Source: Sediminihabitans luteus (GTDB lineage Bacteria; Actinomycetota; Actinomycetes; Actinomycetales; Cellulomonadaceae). Taken from it: DNA of 64,000 nucleotides. Made by a program: the position numbers and the translations under genes. Below are positions 1 to 8,685 of the stretch, one piece after another (position 1 is the stretch's first letter; each line of letters opens with the position of its first letter). The notes beneath the pieces were generated by a model. It worked only from the letters and a program-made list of their open reading frames with translations, ran no database searches and was not told the DNA's origin. The stretch spans positions 248,001-312,000 of the forward strand of contig NZ_PGFE01000004.1 in NCBI RefSeq assembly GCF_002797595.1, written 5' to 3'.

Positions 1-2
1 AG

Positions 3-944
3 ATCGAGCCGCTCGTCGCCGAGGGGCGTCGCGGTGCGAAGACCGCGCTGTGGGCCATGGAGCACGCGACGCTCATGCTCGCCGCGTGCCAGCTCGGCAT
101 CACGGTCTGCTCGACCGGGCTCGGGGTGATCGCCGAGCCGGCGCTCGCGCACCTCATCGAGGAACCGCTGCACGCGCTCGGCGTGAGCGACGCCTGGATC
201 CACCCAATCGCGTTCACCGTCGCCCTGGCCGTGGTCGTGTACCTGCACGTCGTGCTCGGCGAGATGGTCCCCAAGAACATGGCCGTCGCCGGCCCCGAGC
301 GTGCGGTGCTGTGGTTCGGGCCGCCCCTCGTGCTCGTCGCCCGCGCGGTCGCGCCGATCATCCGGGCGCTCAACTGGGTCGCCAACCACGCGGTGCGCTG
401 GACCGGCGTCGAGCCCAAGGACGAGGTCGCCTCGACCTTCACGGCCGAGGAGGTGCAGTCGATCGTCGAGCACTCGCAGGCCGAGGGCGTGCTGCGCGAC
501 GAGCAGGGCCTGCTCTCGGGCGCGATCGAGTTCTCCGAGCGCACCGCGGGTCAGGTCATGGTCCCGGTCGAGGACCTCGTGGTCGTGGTCGAGGGCTGCA
601 CGCCGGCCGAGATCGAGCGCATGGTCGCGCGCACTGGGTACTCCAGGTTCCCCGTGGCCGAGGCCTCGGGAGACCTCGTGGGCTACCTGCACGTCAAGGA
701 CGTGCTCTACGCCGACGGCGACGCGCGCGACGTGCCCGTGCCCTCGTGGCGCGTGCGCGCGCTCGCGACGACGAGCCCGGACGCCGAGGTCGAGGACGCG
801 CTGCGTGCCATGCAGCGCTCGGGCGCGCACCTCGCCCGCGTCGACGTCCCCGGGCCGTCCGGGGCGCAGGGCGTCGTGTTCCTCGAGGACATCCTCGAGG
901 AGCTCGTGGGCGAGGTCCGGGACGCGATGCAGCGTCGCCGCTGA
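3..944 (+). CDS. CNNM/CBS-domain hemolysin-family membrane protein (5' truncated)
   Basis: The reading frame is open from base 3 and has no start in the window, so the N-terminus lies upstream; 313 residues are visible. The first ~115 residues are the end of a CNNM (DUF21) membrane domain: hydrophobic segments around residues 20-45 and 60-80, the family signature GEMVPKNMA, then another hydrophobic stretch. A pair of CBS domains fills the rest, typically binding adenine nucleotides. The CorC/HlyC C-terminal domain seen in longer relatives is absent, since the protein ends soon after the second CBS domain. Relatives are implicated in Mg2+/Co2+ efflux or resistance; substrate here is unknown. 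A strong inverted repeat follows the stop. Confidence 0.88.
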   Translation: MEPLVAEGRRGAKTALWAMEHATLMLAACQLGITVCSTGLGVIAEPALAHLIEEPLHALGVSDAWIHPIAFTVALAVVVYLHVVLGEMVPKNMAVAGPERAVLWFGPPLVLVARAVAPIIRALNWVANHAVRWTGVEPKDEVASTFTAEEVQSIVEHSQAEGVLRDEQGLLSGAIEFSERTAGQVMVPVEDLVVVVEGCTPAEIERMVARTGYSRFPVAEASGDLVGYLHVKDVLYADGDARDVPVPSWRVRALATTSPDAEVEDALRAMQRSGAHLARVDVPGPSGAQGVVFLEDILEELVGEVRDAMQRRR

Positions 945-949
945 GCGTG

Positions 950-1017
950 CGACCGCGAGCGTCACGTCCGGGCCCCTTCGCGTCCCGCGGAGAGGGCCCG
1001 GACGTGACGCTCGGTCG
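950..1017. terminator. Long inverted repeat after the CNNM gene
   Basis: Bases 957-975 are perfectly complementary to 994-1012 (19 bp) with an 18-nt loop. The stem extends to 950/1017 if two bases on the left side are bulged. It starts 6 nt after the stop codon at 944. No T-run follows, which is common for actinobacterial terminators. It could also be a mobile palindromic repeat. The remaining spacer to 1178 shows no gene. Confidence 0.55.
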
Positions 1018-1178
1018 TGCTGGCCGCGCGGACGGCCGGGCGATCTGGGAGGGGACTTGGCATCGCGTGACGCATTCGTTATCGTTCCCCCACGACACGC
1101 AGTACCCGGCAGGTGCCAGACCTCGGTATCGGCAGTACGACCGTGTTCCGCCGATGATCCGACGAAGGGCCGAGGAGC

Positions 1179-2003
1179 GTGACGAGGACCGTGGTCGACG
1201 CGCCCGCCCTGCAGACCCGTCGCGCGTTGCGTGAGGCCGAGGCGCCCGCGTCCCGACCGCGTCGCCGGCCCCGTCCCGAGCACAAGGCGCCGATCCCGAC
1301 GAGCCAGCGATGGGCGCCCCGGGCCGCCGTGCTGTCGAGTCTCGCGCTCGCGACCATCGCGATGCCGATCACGAGCGGCCTCCCCGGCGCCGACGGCGAC
1401 CGCTCCCCGTTCGCGGACGGCCCGAGCGGTCCCTCGACCCTCGACGTGGTCGCCGCCGCGAGCAGCGGTGGCGGCACGTCCCAGTACGTCGCGGCGGCTC
1501 CGCGGAGCGCTCGCTCGCTCGCCGCCGAGGCCTCGCGATCGCTCGACCGGTCCCCGCTGCCCGGCTGCGACGCCGGCGTCCGACCTGCCGGGACCAACGG
1601 CCAGCTCGACCCCCACGCACTGTGCGACCTGTGGCAGGACGGCGAGAGCCTGCGCCCCGACGCCGCGGTGTCCCTCGCCGCGATGAACGAGGCGTACCAC
1701 GCGCGGTTCGGCCGCGACCTGTGCCTCGTCGCGAGCTACCGCACTCTTTCCGAGCAGGTCACGCTCTCCTACACGCGCGCAGGCTTTGCCGCGCGACCCG
1801 GCACCTCGATGCACGGGTGGGGCCTCGCGATCGACCTGTGCACCAAGGAGACGTCCTCGTCGACCACCTACGGGTGGATCACCCAGAACGCCGGGACGTA
1901 CGGGTGGGAGAACCCGGCGTGGGCGCAGCGCGGCGGATCGGGCGCCTACGAGCCCTGGCACTTCGAGTTCGCAGCCGGCGTGCGGGAGATCAGCGGCGCC
2001 TGA
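1179..2003 (+). CDS. D-alanyl-D-alanine carboxypeptidase family protein (VanY-like, M15B)
   Basis: Predicted zinc peptidase acting on peptidoglycan stem peptides outside the membrane. The 274-residue protein has a basic N-terminus and one hydrophobic segment (about residues 48-66), consistent with a signal anchor. A proline/serine-rich linker leads to the catalytic domain in the last ~130 residues. There the M15 signature SMHGWGLAID supplies zinc ligands His212 and Asp219, and EPWHFEF supplies His261. GTG at 1179 was chosen because GAAGGG at 1164-1169 is well placed as a ribosome site; GAGGAG at 1172 is too close. Convergent with the CYTH gene. Activity on D-Ala-D-Ala is inferred from the family. 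Confidence 0.85.
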   Translation: MTRTVVDAPALQTRRALREAEAPASRPRRRPRPEHKAPIPTSQRWAPRAAVLSSLALATIAMPITSGLPGADGDRSPFADGPSGPSTLDVVAAASSGGGTSQYVAAAPRSARSLAAEASRSLDRSPLPGCDAGVRPAGTNGQLDPHALCDLWQDGESLRPDAAVSLAAMNEAYHARFGRDLCLVASYRTLSEQVTLSYTRAGFAARPGTSMHGWGLAIDLCTKETSSSTTYGWITQNAGTYGWENPAWAQRGGSGAYEPWHFEFAAGVREISGA

Positions 2004-2060
2004 GCGCGTCGCGTCCACGGCCGTCGTCCGCCCCGCACCCGTCGTCCGCGCCGTCTGCCC

Positions 2061-2082
2061 CGCGCCCGTCGCGACGGGCGCG
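2061..2082. terminator. Hairpin between convergent genes
   Basis: Bases 2061-2070 pair perfectly with 2073-2082 (10 bp). It lies between the converging VanY-like and CYTH genes, so it probably ends transcription from both sides. Confidence 0.5.
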
Positions 2083-2125
2083 AGGCGCCTGATCGTTTGT
2101 CGAACTGCTCAGTCGGTCGAACTGC

Positions 2126-2755
2126 TCAGTCGGTCGATCGCCGGTCGTTGCCGAAGTCGCCCAGGAACCGCGGACCACGCTCCGCGAGCTCGTCGGCGAA
2201 TGTCCCGCGCCACAGCGAGTACGGAGTGCGGGCGAGCGCGTCGTTCGAGAAGCGTGGGTCGTCGGTGACCTCGCTCGTGCAGAACGTCGGGATCTCGAGG
2301 TCGGTCACCGGGCCCGCACGCTCGCACTCGGCGACCACGAGCGGGTGGTTCGCACCCCCGAAGACGTCGACGACCCAGCCGTCCGCCCCGACCCACAGCG
2401 CGTAGCGGTTCTTGACGATCCGCTGCCCGCCCCGGCGCACCATCTCGACGCCCGTCGCGACGTCGAGCTCGCGCTCGGCCTCGTACCGTGTGCCGCCCGC
2501 CGCCGGTCCCTTGGCTGTCAGGGCGCAGAAGTCGAACTCGTGCGCATCGAGGACGTCGAGCGGATCGGTCGAGGGGCCGAGCTCGGCGAGCGCCGACCCG
2601 GCCTGGACCCGGATGCGCAGCGCGTACCCGTCGGCGGCGAGGAAGTAGCTCTGGACGATCAGCGCGGGCGCGGGCTCGTCGAGCAGGCTCGTGGGCAGGT
2701 CGGCGACGACGAAGCGCCGCTCGAACTCGAAGTCCCCGTAGCCGCCGTCGCTCAT
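2126..2755 (-). CDS. CYTH domain-containing protein
   Basis: The 209-residue protein begins with an ExExR-type strand (FEFERRF, residues 9-15), the hallmark of the CYTH fold shared by class IV adenylate cyclases and triphosphate tunnel metalloenzymes, which bind a triphosphate and divalent metal in a beta tunnel. The later alternation of charged residues (KGPAAGGTRYEAERE and VKNRYAL) fits the tunnel strands. The substrate (inorganic triphosphate, thiamine triphosphate or a nucleotide) cannot be told. ATG at 2755 is preferred because TATGCT on the same strand ends 6 nt upstream, giving a leaderless mRNA. The open frame extends upstream only because it reads back through the tRNA gene. The stop lies in a 17-bp tandem duplication. 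Confidence 0.8.
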   Translation of the reverse strand: MSDGGYGDFEFERRFVVADLPTSLLDEPAPALIVQSYFLAADGYALRIRVQAGSALAELGPSTDPLDVLDAHEFDFCALTAKGPAAGGTRYEAERELDVATGVEMVRRGGQRIVKNRYALWVGADGWVVDVFGGANHPLVVAECERAGPVTDLEIPTFCTSEVTDDPRFSNDALARTPYSLWRGTFADELAERGPRFLGDFGNDRRSTD

Positions 2756-2761
2756 CCTCGG

Positions 2762-2767
2762 AGCATA
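2762..2767 (-). promoter_or_regulatory. -10 box of leaderless CYTH gene
   Basis: TATGCT on the minus strand, 6 nt before the ATG at 2755. At this distance transcription should begin at or next to the start codon. Confidence 0.5.
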
Positions 2768-2880
2768 GCGAAGGGTGGGTCCGGGGAGATTCCGGACCTG
2801 CGAGATGCGGGACCGGTGCGATCCAGGTCCTTCGAGACACACGTCCGGCCAGGTGCCGGACGGGCGACGCGCCGGCACGG

Positions 2881-2913
2881 CGAAGGGCCCCGCACGTGGT
2901 GCGGGGCCCTTCG
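2881..2913 (-). terminator. Terminator of tRNA-Arg
   Basis: Perfect 15-bp stem, 2881-2895 with 2899-2913, and a 3-nt loop. It lies about 60 nt downstream of the tRNA gene on the minus strand. Confidence 0.65.
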
Positions 2914-2940
2914 GTGATGCGTGGTCGTGCCGTGTCGCAC

Positions 2941-2984
2941 GCGGTGCCCTCGACAGCGGTGCCCTCGACACGCGGTGCCCTCGA
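2941..2984. repeat. Three copies of the tRNA-Arg 3' end
   Basis: The 13-mer GCGGTGCCCTCGA occurs at 2941-2953, 2956-2968 and 2972-2984. The third copy runs into the tRNA: GCCCTCG at 2977-2983 is the complement of its 3' acceptor strand. The other two are extra copies just downstream of the tRNA. This may be a tandem duplication or a trace of integration events at the tRNA 3' end. Confidence 0.7.
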
Positions 2985-3048
2985 TAGGATTCGAACCTAC
3001 GACCTTCCGCTCCGGAGGCGGACGCTCTATCCACTGAGCTACGAGGGC
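2976..3048 (-). tRNA. tRNA-Arg (anticodon CCG)
   Basis: Read on the minus strand, the seven-base acceptor GCCCTCG pairs with CGAGGGC. The D arm contains GCTCAGTGGATAGAGC, the anticodon stem TCCGC/GCGGA encloses loop CTCCGGA with anticodon CCG, and the T arm has GGTTCGAATCC. The discriminator is A. A complete CCA is not encoded (the next bases are CCG), so it must be added after transcription. The anticodon reads CGG, a common arginine codon in this GC-rich sequence. argS lies about 1 kb away on the other strand. Confidence 0.96.
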
Positions 3049-3093
3049 GTGCACGGGCCTTGCGGTCCGGCGCATGCAGAGACTACCAGCCCG

Positions 3094-3744
3094 TCAGGGG
3101 TTCTCCGGCAGCGAGCCGATCCGCTCGGCCAGGTACGACGCGGTCGCCCGGACGGCGGCCTCCTCGTCGCCGATCACGACCGCCTCGACGAGGTCGGTGT
3201 GCGAGGGCTCGGGCCCCGACCCGGCCCAGGTGGCACCCGCGACCTCCTGCACGCTCGCGTACAGGGCGGCCAGCAGCGGGTTGCGCGCCGCGGTGATCAC
3301 GGCCTCGTGGATGGCGCGGTCGACCGACGCGACGGCCTCGAGGTCGCCGTCGCGCAGGTGCGTCTCGCGGCGGGCGGCGAGGGTTCGCAGCGCGCCCGCC
3401 TCGCTCTCCGTGCGACGGCGTGCCGCGAGCCGCGCGGACTCGACCTCGAGCGCCCGGCGCACCTCGAGGGCGTCGCGCCGGGTCGCGTCGTGGGCGCGTC
3501 CGTGCACCACGACAGTGAGCTCGTCGATCGCGCGGACGTACGTGCCCGAGCCCTGCCGTCGCTCGAGCAGGCCGACGTGGGCGAGCGACTGCACGGCCTC
3601 GCGCACGGTGTTGCGCCCCACCGCGAGGTCGGCGCACAGCTCGGGCTCCGTCGGGATCCGGGTGCCCACGGGCCACTCGCCAGAGGTGATGCGCGCGCGC
3701 AGGCGCTCGACGGTCGCGTCGATGAGCGAAGGACGGCGTTCCAT
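3094..3744 (-). CDS. GntR-family (FadR/FCD) transcriptional regulator
   Basis: Predicted dimeric DNA-binding repressor or activator. Residues ~5-70 form the GntR winged helix, with the typical TEPELCADLAVGRNTVREAV helix-turn-helix and the wing RQGSGTYV. Residues ~85-205 are an all-helical FCD ligand-binding domain with conserved Asp/His positions (DRAIHEAVITAARNPLL) that often bind a metal plus a small organic acid. ATG at 3744 gives a 216-residue protein of normal size; a longer frame upstream adds a low-complexity proline/serine tail and was rejected. Transcribed divergently from argS across a repeat-rich spacer. Its ligand and targets cannot be read from the sequence, and no obvious metabolic operon adjoins it. 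Confidence 0.87.
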   Translation of the reverse strand: MERRPSLIDATVERLRARITSGEWPVGTRIPTEPELCADLAVGRNTVREAVQSLAHVGLLERRQGSGTYVRAIDELTVVVHGRAHDATRRDALEVRRALEVESARLAARRRTESEAGALRTLAARRETHLRDGDLEAVASVDRAIHEAVITAARNPLLAALYASVQEVAGATWAGSGPEPSHTDLVEAVVIGDEEAAVRATASYLAERIGSLPENP

Positions 3745-3884
3745 GGGCGGGGCGCTCCCGAGGGTCGGCGGTCGGACGGAGCCGGGACGGGGACGCTCCC
3801 AGGAGGTGGGCGCGCTCCCGGCGGCAGGGGCAGCACGAGTCAACACCCACACGTGCCCCGGGGAGAAGACCCTGGCGGCAACTG

Positions 3885-3964
3885 ACCCTGGCGTCGACTG
3901 ACCTCGGCGTCGATCGACCTTGGCGTCGACGGACCTTGGCGTCGATCGACCCGGGGCGTCGACA
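3885..3964. repeat. 16-bp tandem repeat, five copies
   Basis: Units start at 3885, 3901, 3917, 3933 and 3949. The consensus is close to ACCTTGGCGTCGATCG, and each unit holds GCGTCGA. A looser sixth copy follows. The array sits between the divergent GntR gene and argS and does not look coding. Confidence 0.8.
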
Positions 3965-4076
3965 GATCCGGCGGCGTCGACCGGGGTCGGCAGCCTCGAC
4001 GCGGGCCGGAGCGCAGCCGGTCCGGCGGGCGGCGGACGGCGGACGGCGGGCCGCGGGGCGCCGTCCGCCCGGCCGG

Positions 4077-4082
4077 TAGGAT
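4077..4082 (+). promoter_or_regulatory. -10 box of argS (leaderless)
   Basis: TAGGAT ends 6 nt before the GTG start at 4089, and no ribosome site is present. This implies a leaderless argS transcript. Confidence 0.55.
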
Positions 4083-4088
4083 TCTCGG

Positions 4089-5783
4089 GTGACCCCCGAC
4101 GAGCTCTCCCGCGCGCTCAGCGCCGCCCTGGCCGCCGCCGTCGCCGACGGCACCCTCGCCCTGCCCGCCGACGCGGTGCCCGACTCCGTCCACGTCGAGC
4201 GACCCCGTCAGCGCGAGCACGGCGACTGGGCCACGAACGTCGCGCTGCAGCTCGCCAAGAAGGCCGGCACGACGCCGCGCGCGCTCGCGGAGGACCTCGC
4301 GGCCCGCCTGTCCGCCACGCCGGGGGTCAAGGCCGTCGACGTCGCCGGGCCCGGGTTCCTCAACATCACGCTCGACGCCGGTGCGGCGGGCGAGCTCGCG
4401 CGCACGATCCTGGCGGCGGGCGAGGCGTACGGGCGCAACGAGTCCGAGGCCGGCACGCGCATCAACCTCGAGTTCGTCTCGGCGAACCCGACCGGTCCGA
4501 TCCACATCGGCGGCGTGCGCTGGGCCGCCGTCGGCGACTCGCTCGCCCGGGTGCTCGAGGCCTCGGGCGCCGAGGTGACGCGCGAGTACTACTTCAACGA
4601 CCACGGCGCGCAGATCGACCGGTTCGCGCGCTCGCTGCTCGCGCGCGCCCTGGGCGAGCCCGCCCCCGAGGACGGCTACGGCGGGCAGTACATCAGCGAG
4701 ATCGCCGACGCCGTGATCGCCGACGCGCTCGCCGCCGGCGAGCCCGACCCGCGCACGCTGCCCGCGGCCGAGGCGCAGGAGGCCTTCCGGGCCCGGGGCG
4801 TCGACCGCATGTTCGGCGAGATCAAGCAGTCGCTGCACGAGTTCGGCGTCGACTTCGACGTCTACTTCCACGAGGACCACCTGCACGAGTCGGGCGCGGT
4901 CGACCGCGCCGTGCAGCGCCTGCGCGACGCCGGGCACGTGTTCGAGGCCGACGGCGCGACGTGGCTGCGCACGACGACCTTCGGCGACGACAAGGACCGC
5001 GTCGTCATCAAGTCGGACGGCGAGGCCGCGTACATCGCGGGCGACATCGCCTACTACCTCGACAAGCGTGAGCGCGGCTTCGACGACGTCATCATCATGC
5101 TCGGCGCCGACCATCACGGGTACGTCGCGCGCATGATGGCGGTCTGCGCGGCCTTCGGCGACGAACCGCGCAAGAACCTCCAGATCCTCATCGGCCAGCT
5201 CGTGAACCTCGTCAAGGACGGCGAGGCGGTGCGCATGTCCAAGCGCGCCGGGACCGTCGTCACGCTCGAGGACCTCGTCGACGCGGTCGGCGTGGACGCC
5301 GCGCGCTACTCGCTCGCGCGGTCCTCGGTCGACTCCAGCATCGACCTCGACCTCGGGCTGCTCGCGCGGGCCACCAACGAGAACCCGGTCTACTACGTGC
5401 AGTACGCGCACTCGCGGACCGTCAACGTGGCGCTCAACGCCGCCTCGCACGGCGTCTCGCGCCACCGCGAGGACGGCTCCGACGCGTTCGACCCGTCGCT
5501 GCTCGAGCACCCGACCGAGGCCGCGCTCATCGGCCGCCTCACCGAGTTCCCGCGCATCGTGGGCCAGGCGGCCGAGCTGCGCGAGCCCCACCGCGTCGCG
5601 CGCTACCTCGAGGCGCTCGCGGGCGACTACCACTCCTGGTACCACGACTGCCGTGTGACCCCCAAGGGCGACGAGGAGGTCACGGACCTACACCGCACCC
5701 GCCTGTGGCTCAGCGACGCCTCGCGCCAGGTGCTCGCGAACGGTCTCGGCCTGCTCGGCGTCAGCGCGCCGGAGCGGATGTGA
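4089..5783 (+). CDS. argS: Arginyl-tRNA synthetase
   Basis: Cytoplasmic class I aminoacyl-tRNA synthetase that charges tRNA-Arg with arginine using ATP. The 564-residue length is normal. An N-terminal Arg-tRNA synthetase additional domain is followed by the Rossmann catalytic core with the HIGH-type motif HIGG at residues 139-142. The KMSKS-type motif RMSKR is at 382-386, and the C-terminal helical anticodon-binding (DALR) domain ends in [10 protein letters not shown] leaderless promoter precedes the GTG start. The stop TGA overlaps the GTG of lysA by 4 nt, so the two are translationally coupled, a known actinobacterial arrangement. Confidence 0.97.
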   Translation: MTPDELSRALSAALAAAVADGTLALPADAVPDSVHVERPRQREHGDWATNVALQLAKKAGTTPRALAEDLAARLSATPGVKAVDVAGPGFLNITLDAGAAGELARTILAAGEAYGRNESEAGTRINLEFVSANPTGPIHIGGVRWAAVGDSLARVLEASGAEVTREYYFNDHGAQIDRFARSLLARALGEPAPEDGYGGQYISEIADAVIADALAAGEPDPRTLPAAEAQEAFRARGVDRMFGEIKQSLHEFGVDFDVYFHEDHLHESGAVDRAVQRLRDAGHVFEADGATWLRTTTFGDDKDRVVIKSDGEAAYIAGDIAYYLDKRERGFDDVIIMLGADHHGYVARMMAVCAAFGDEPRKNLQILIGQLVNLVKDGEAVRMSKRAGTVVTLEDLVDAVGVDAARYSLARSSVDSSIDLDLGLLARATNENPVYYVQYAHSRTVNVALNAASHGVSRHREDGSDAFDPSLLEHPTEAALIGRLTEFPRIVGQAAELREPHRVARYLEALAGDYHSWYHDCRVTPKGDEEVTDLHRTRLWLSDASRQVLANGLGLLGVSAPERM

Positions 5784-7186
5784 GCGCCGCGCACGCCGCG
5801 TCGACCGGCCCCGCCCCGGTCGAGCGCGCGCTGAGCCACGTGTGGCCCTCGGGCGCCGAGCTCGCGGACGACGGGTCGCTGACCCTCGCCGGGATCGACG
5901 TGCGCGAGCTCGCCGAGCAGCAGGGCACCCCCGCGTTCGTGCTCGACGAGGCCGACTTCCGGGCCCGCGCGCGCCGGTATGCCGACGCGTTCACCGAGGC
6001 CTTCGGCGCGGTGGGTGCCGAGGTCGACGTCTTCTACGCCGGCAAGGCGTTCCTCTCGGTCGCGGTCGCGCGCTGGGCGTGCGAGGAGGGGCTGAACGTC
6101 GACACCTGCACGGGCGGCGAGCTCGCGGTCGCGCTGCGGGCCGAGGTGCCCGGCGCCCGCCTGGGCCTGCACGGCAACAACAAGTCGGACGACGAGATCC
6201 GGCGCGCGATCGACGCGCGCGTGGGTCGCGTCGTCGTCGACTCGCTCGCCGAGATCGAGCGGGTCGCGGCGCTCGCGGCGGCGGCGGGCCGCACGGCCGA
6301 GGACCGCGTCCCGGTCATGGTCCGGGTCACGACCGGCATCCACGCGGGCGGGCACGAGTTCATCTCGACCGCGCACGAGGACCAGAAGTTCGGCATCTCG
6401 CTCGCGGGGGGCCAGGCGCTCGCCGCGCTCGACGCGGTGCTCGCGCACCCCGAGCTCGAGCTGCTGGGCGCGCACAGCCACATCGGGTCGCAGATCCAGG
6501 ACGCCGCGGCGTTCGAGGCCGCGGCCCGCGCGATGCTCGGGCTGCGCGCCGAGCACGCCCGCACCTCGGGGTACCTCGCGCCCGAGCTCGACCTCGGCGG
6601 CGGCTACGGCATCGCGTACACCGCGGACGAGACGCCCATCGACGTGCCCGCGGTCGCCCGAGCCCTCGCCCGGACGGTCGCGGACGCGTGCGCCGAGCTC
6701 GGCACGCCCGTGCCGCGGATCTCGATCGAGCCCGGTCGTTCGATCGTCGGGCCGGCCGCGGTCACGCTGTACCGCGTGGGCGTCGTCAAGCCCGTCACGG
6801 TGGGCGACGGCGCCGACGGCACGTTCGTGCGCACCTACGTCTCGGTCGACGGGGGCATGAGCGACAACATCCGGCCCGTCCTCTACGGCGCGCGGTACAC
6901 GGTGCGGCTCGCGAACCGTCGCGGCGCCGACGACGTGCTGCGCGCCCGCGTGGTGGGCAAGCACTGCGAGAGCGGCGACGTCGTGCTCGACGACGTCGAG
7001 CTCCCCGCGGACGTCGCGCCGGGCGACCTCCTCGCGGTCGCGGCGACGGGCGCCTACGGGCGCTCGATGGCGAGCAACTACAACCACGTGCTCCGGCCGC
7101 CGGTCGTCGCGGTGCGCGACGGCGCCGCGCGCGTGATCGTCCGCCGCGAGACCGAGGACGACCTGCTCGCGCTCGACCTCGGGTGA
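5780..7186 (+). CDS. lysA: Diaminopimelate decarboxylase
   Basis: PLP-dependent decarboxylation of meso-diaminopimelate to L-lysine, the last step of lysine synthesis. The protein has the alanine-racemase-like TIM barrel with PLP lysine Lys89 in FYAGKAF, the glycine-rich phosphate-binding stretch DLGGGYGI, and a C-terminal beta domain with the active-site Cys396 motif HCESGD, the cysteine coming from the dimer partner. The GTG start at 5780 overlaps the argS stop and has GGAG at 5771-5774; this gives 468 residues, the usual size. A longer in-frame start inside argS is unlikely. A hairpin (7192-7218) lies before hom, so hom may have its own promoter. Confidence 0.96.
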   Translation: MSAAHAASTGPAPVERALSHVWPSGAELADDGSLTLAGIDVRELAEQQGTPAFVLDEADFRARARRYADAFTEAFGAVGAEVDVFYAGKAFLSVAVARWACEEGLNVDTCTGGELAVALRAEVPGARLGLHGNNKSDDEIRRAIDARVGRVVVDSLAEIERVAALAAAAGRTAEDRVPVMVRVTTGIHAGGHEFISTAHEDQKFGISLAGGQALAALDAVLAHPELELLGAHSHIGSQIQDAAAFEAAARAMLGLRAEHARTSGYLAPELDLGGGYGIAYTADETPIDVPAVARALARTVADACAELGTPVPRISIEPGRSIVGPAAVTLYRVGVVKPVTVGDGADGTFVRTYVSVDGGMSDNIRPVLYGARYTVRLANRRGADDVLRARVVGKHCESGDVVLDDVELPADVAPGDLLAVAATGAYGRSMASNYNHVLRPPVVAVRDGAARVIVRRETEDDLLALDLG

Positions 7187-7191
7187 CCGCG

Positions 7192-7218
7192 CGCCGGGCG
7201 TCGTGACGGCGCCCGGCG
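7192..7218 (+). terminator. Hairpin between lysA and hom
   Basis: A 9-bp stem, 7192-7200 with 7210-7218, and a 9-nt loop, starting 5 nt after the lysA stop. It is modest and may only attenuate read-through. Confidence 0.35.
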
Positions 7219-7271
7219 TCGCGGGGCTGCCCGCACCGTGGGCACGCCCGCACCGCGTCGTCCGCCCGCAC

Positions 7272-7277
7272 TATCCT
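7272..7277 (+). promoter_or_regulatory. Possible -10 box of the hom-thrCB operon
   Basis: TATCCT about 70 nt before hom, in otherwise GC-only sequence. The -35 region is weak. No leader peptide rich in Thr or Met codons was found in the short leader. Confidence 0.35.
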
Positions 7278-7347
7278 GTGACCGCGGCCGCCCGGACCGG
7301 GCCGGCCGTGGCCGCCGACCGACCCACCCGCTGAGAGCAGGCCCCTC

Positions 7348-8685
7348 GTGTCCACCCCCGCCGTCCCCTCCCGCCCGCCGTCGACCGGTGCCCTGCGCGT
7401 TGCCCTGCTCGGGTGCGGCGTCGTCGGCACGCAGGTCGCCCGGGTGCTGACCCTGCACGCCGACGCGATCGCCGCGCGCGTCGGGGCCCCCGTCGAGCTC
7501 GTCGGCATCGCGGTGCGCGACGCGGGCGCGCCGCGCGACCCAGCGATCGACCGCGCGCTCCTGACGCAGGACGCGGAGGCGCTCGTCGACGCTGCCGACA
7601 TCGTGGTCGAGGTCATGGGCGGCACCGAGCCGGCCCGCTCGCTGCTGCTGCGGGCGATCGAGGGCGGCGCGGCCGTCGTGACCGCGAACAAGGCGCTGCT
7701 CGCGACCGACGGGCCGACGCTCTACTCGGCCGCGGACGCCGCGGGGGTCGACATCTACTTCGAGGCCGCGGTCGCCGGGGCGATCCCGATCGTCCGGCCC
7801 GTGCGCGAGTCGCTCGCGGGCGACCACGTGCGCAAGGTGCTCGGCATCGTCAACGGCACCACGAACTACGTGCTGGACCAGATGGCCACGACGGGCCTGG
7901 GTCTCGACGAGGCCGTCGCGCAGGCGCAGGAGCTCGGCTACGCCGAGGCCGACCCGACCGCGGACGTCGAGGGGCACGACGCGGCCGCCAAGGCCGCGAT
8001 CCTCGCGAGCCTCGCGTTCCACACCCGCGTCTCGCTCGACGACGTCGCGTGCGAGGGCATCACGGGCATCACAGCCGACGACGTCGCGTGGGCCGCCCAG
8101 ACCGGCCACGCCGTCAAGCTGCTCGCGATCGCCGAGCGCACCGCCGAGGGCGTCTCGGCACGCGTGCACCCCGCCCTCGTGCCGCTCGACCACCCGCTCG
8201 CCGGCGTGCGCGGCGCGTTCAACGCGGTGTTCGTCGAGTCCGAGCTCGCGGGCGACCTGATGTTCTACGGCCAGGGCGCCGGGGGAGCGCCGACCGCGTC
8301 AGCCGTCATGGGCGACGTCGTCTCGGCCGCACGGCACCGCGTGCTCGGCGGCAAGGGCCCGCAGGAGTCGACCTACGCCGACCTGCCCGTCCTGCCGCCG
8401 TCGGCCGCGCTCACCCGGTACCAGGTGCGCCTCGTGGTCGCCGACCGCCCGGGCGTGCTCGCCCAGGTCGCGCACCTGCTCGCCGACCACCAGGTCTCGA
8501 TCGAGGCCGTGCGCCAGGCCCCCGCGACGCCCGCCGGCGACGGCAGCGGCCCGGCCGGCGTCGCCCACCTCGTCATCACGACCCACAGCGCGACCGAGGC
8601 GGCGCTCGCAGCGACCGTCGAGGCGGTCGCCGCGCTCGAACCCGTCCACGAGATCACCTCCGTCCTGAGAGTCGAGGGAGCCTGA
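7348..8685 (+). CDS. hom: Homoserine dehydrogenase
   Basis: NAD(P)H-dependent reduction of aspartate semialdehyde to homoserine, the branch point to threonine and methionine. The 445-residue protein has the N-terminal Rossmann motif [14 protein letters not shown], the substrate-domain signature [12 protein letters not shown], and the conserved NKALLATDG and [13 protein letters not shown] stretches. A C-terminal ACT domain (~350-445, beginning [14 protein letters not shown]) normally mediates threonine feedback inhibition. GTG at 7348 is the only sensible start. The stop overlaps the ATG of thrC (TGATG). It is first in the hom-thrC-thrB operon and shares aspartate-derived precursors with lysA just upstream. 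Confidence 0.97.
   Translation: MSTPAVPSRPPSTGALRVALLGCGVVGTQVARVLTLHADAIAARVGAPVELVGIAVRDAGAPRDPAIDRALLTQDAEALVDAADIVVEVMGGTEPARSLLLRAIEGGAAVVTANKALLATDGPTLYSAADAAGVDIYFEAAVAGAIPIVRPVRESLAGDHVRKVLGIVNGTTNYVLDQMATTGLGLDEAVAQAQELGYAEADPTADVEGHDAAAKAAILASLAFHTRVSLDDVACEGITGITADDVAWAAQTGHAVKLLAIAERTAEGVSARVHPALVPLDHPLAGVRGAFNAVFVESELAGDLMFYGQGAGGAPTASAVMGDVVSAARHRVLGGKGPQESTYADLPVLPPSAALTRYQVRLVVADRPGVLAQVAHLLADHQVSIEAVRQAPATPAGDGSGPAGVAHLVITTHSATEAALAATVEAVAALEPVHEITSVLRVEGA

Larger units (their letters stand above)
3745..4088. other. Divergent spacer GntR gene / argS
   Basis: No gene is seen in these 344 bases. They hold a 16-bp tandem array at 3885-3964 and the argS -10 box at 4077-4082. GC-rich CGCTCCC motifs occur three times (about 3753-3819) beside the regulator start. 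They are not palindromic, and their role is unknown. Confidence 0.6.

Noticed and set aside
2126-3034. A longer form of the CYTH protein starting at 3034
   Set aside because: The extra N-terminus is the translation of the tRNA-Arg gene and its terminator.
3745-3820. Three CGCTCCC motifs as CelR half-sites
   Set aside because: They lack the palindromic partner half and the neighbouring genes are not sugar-related.
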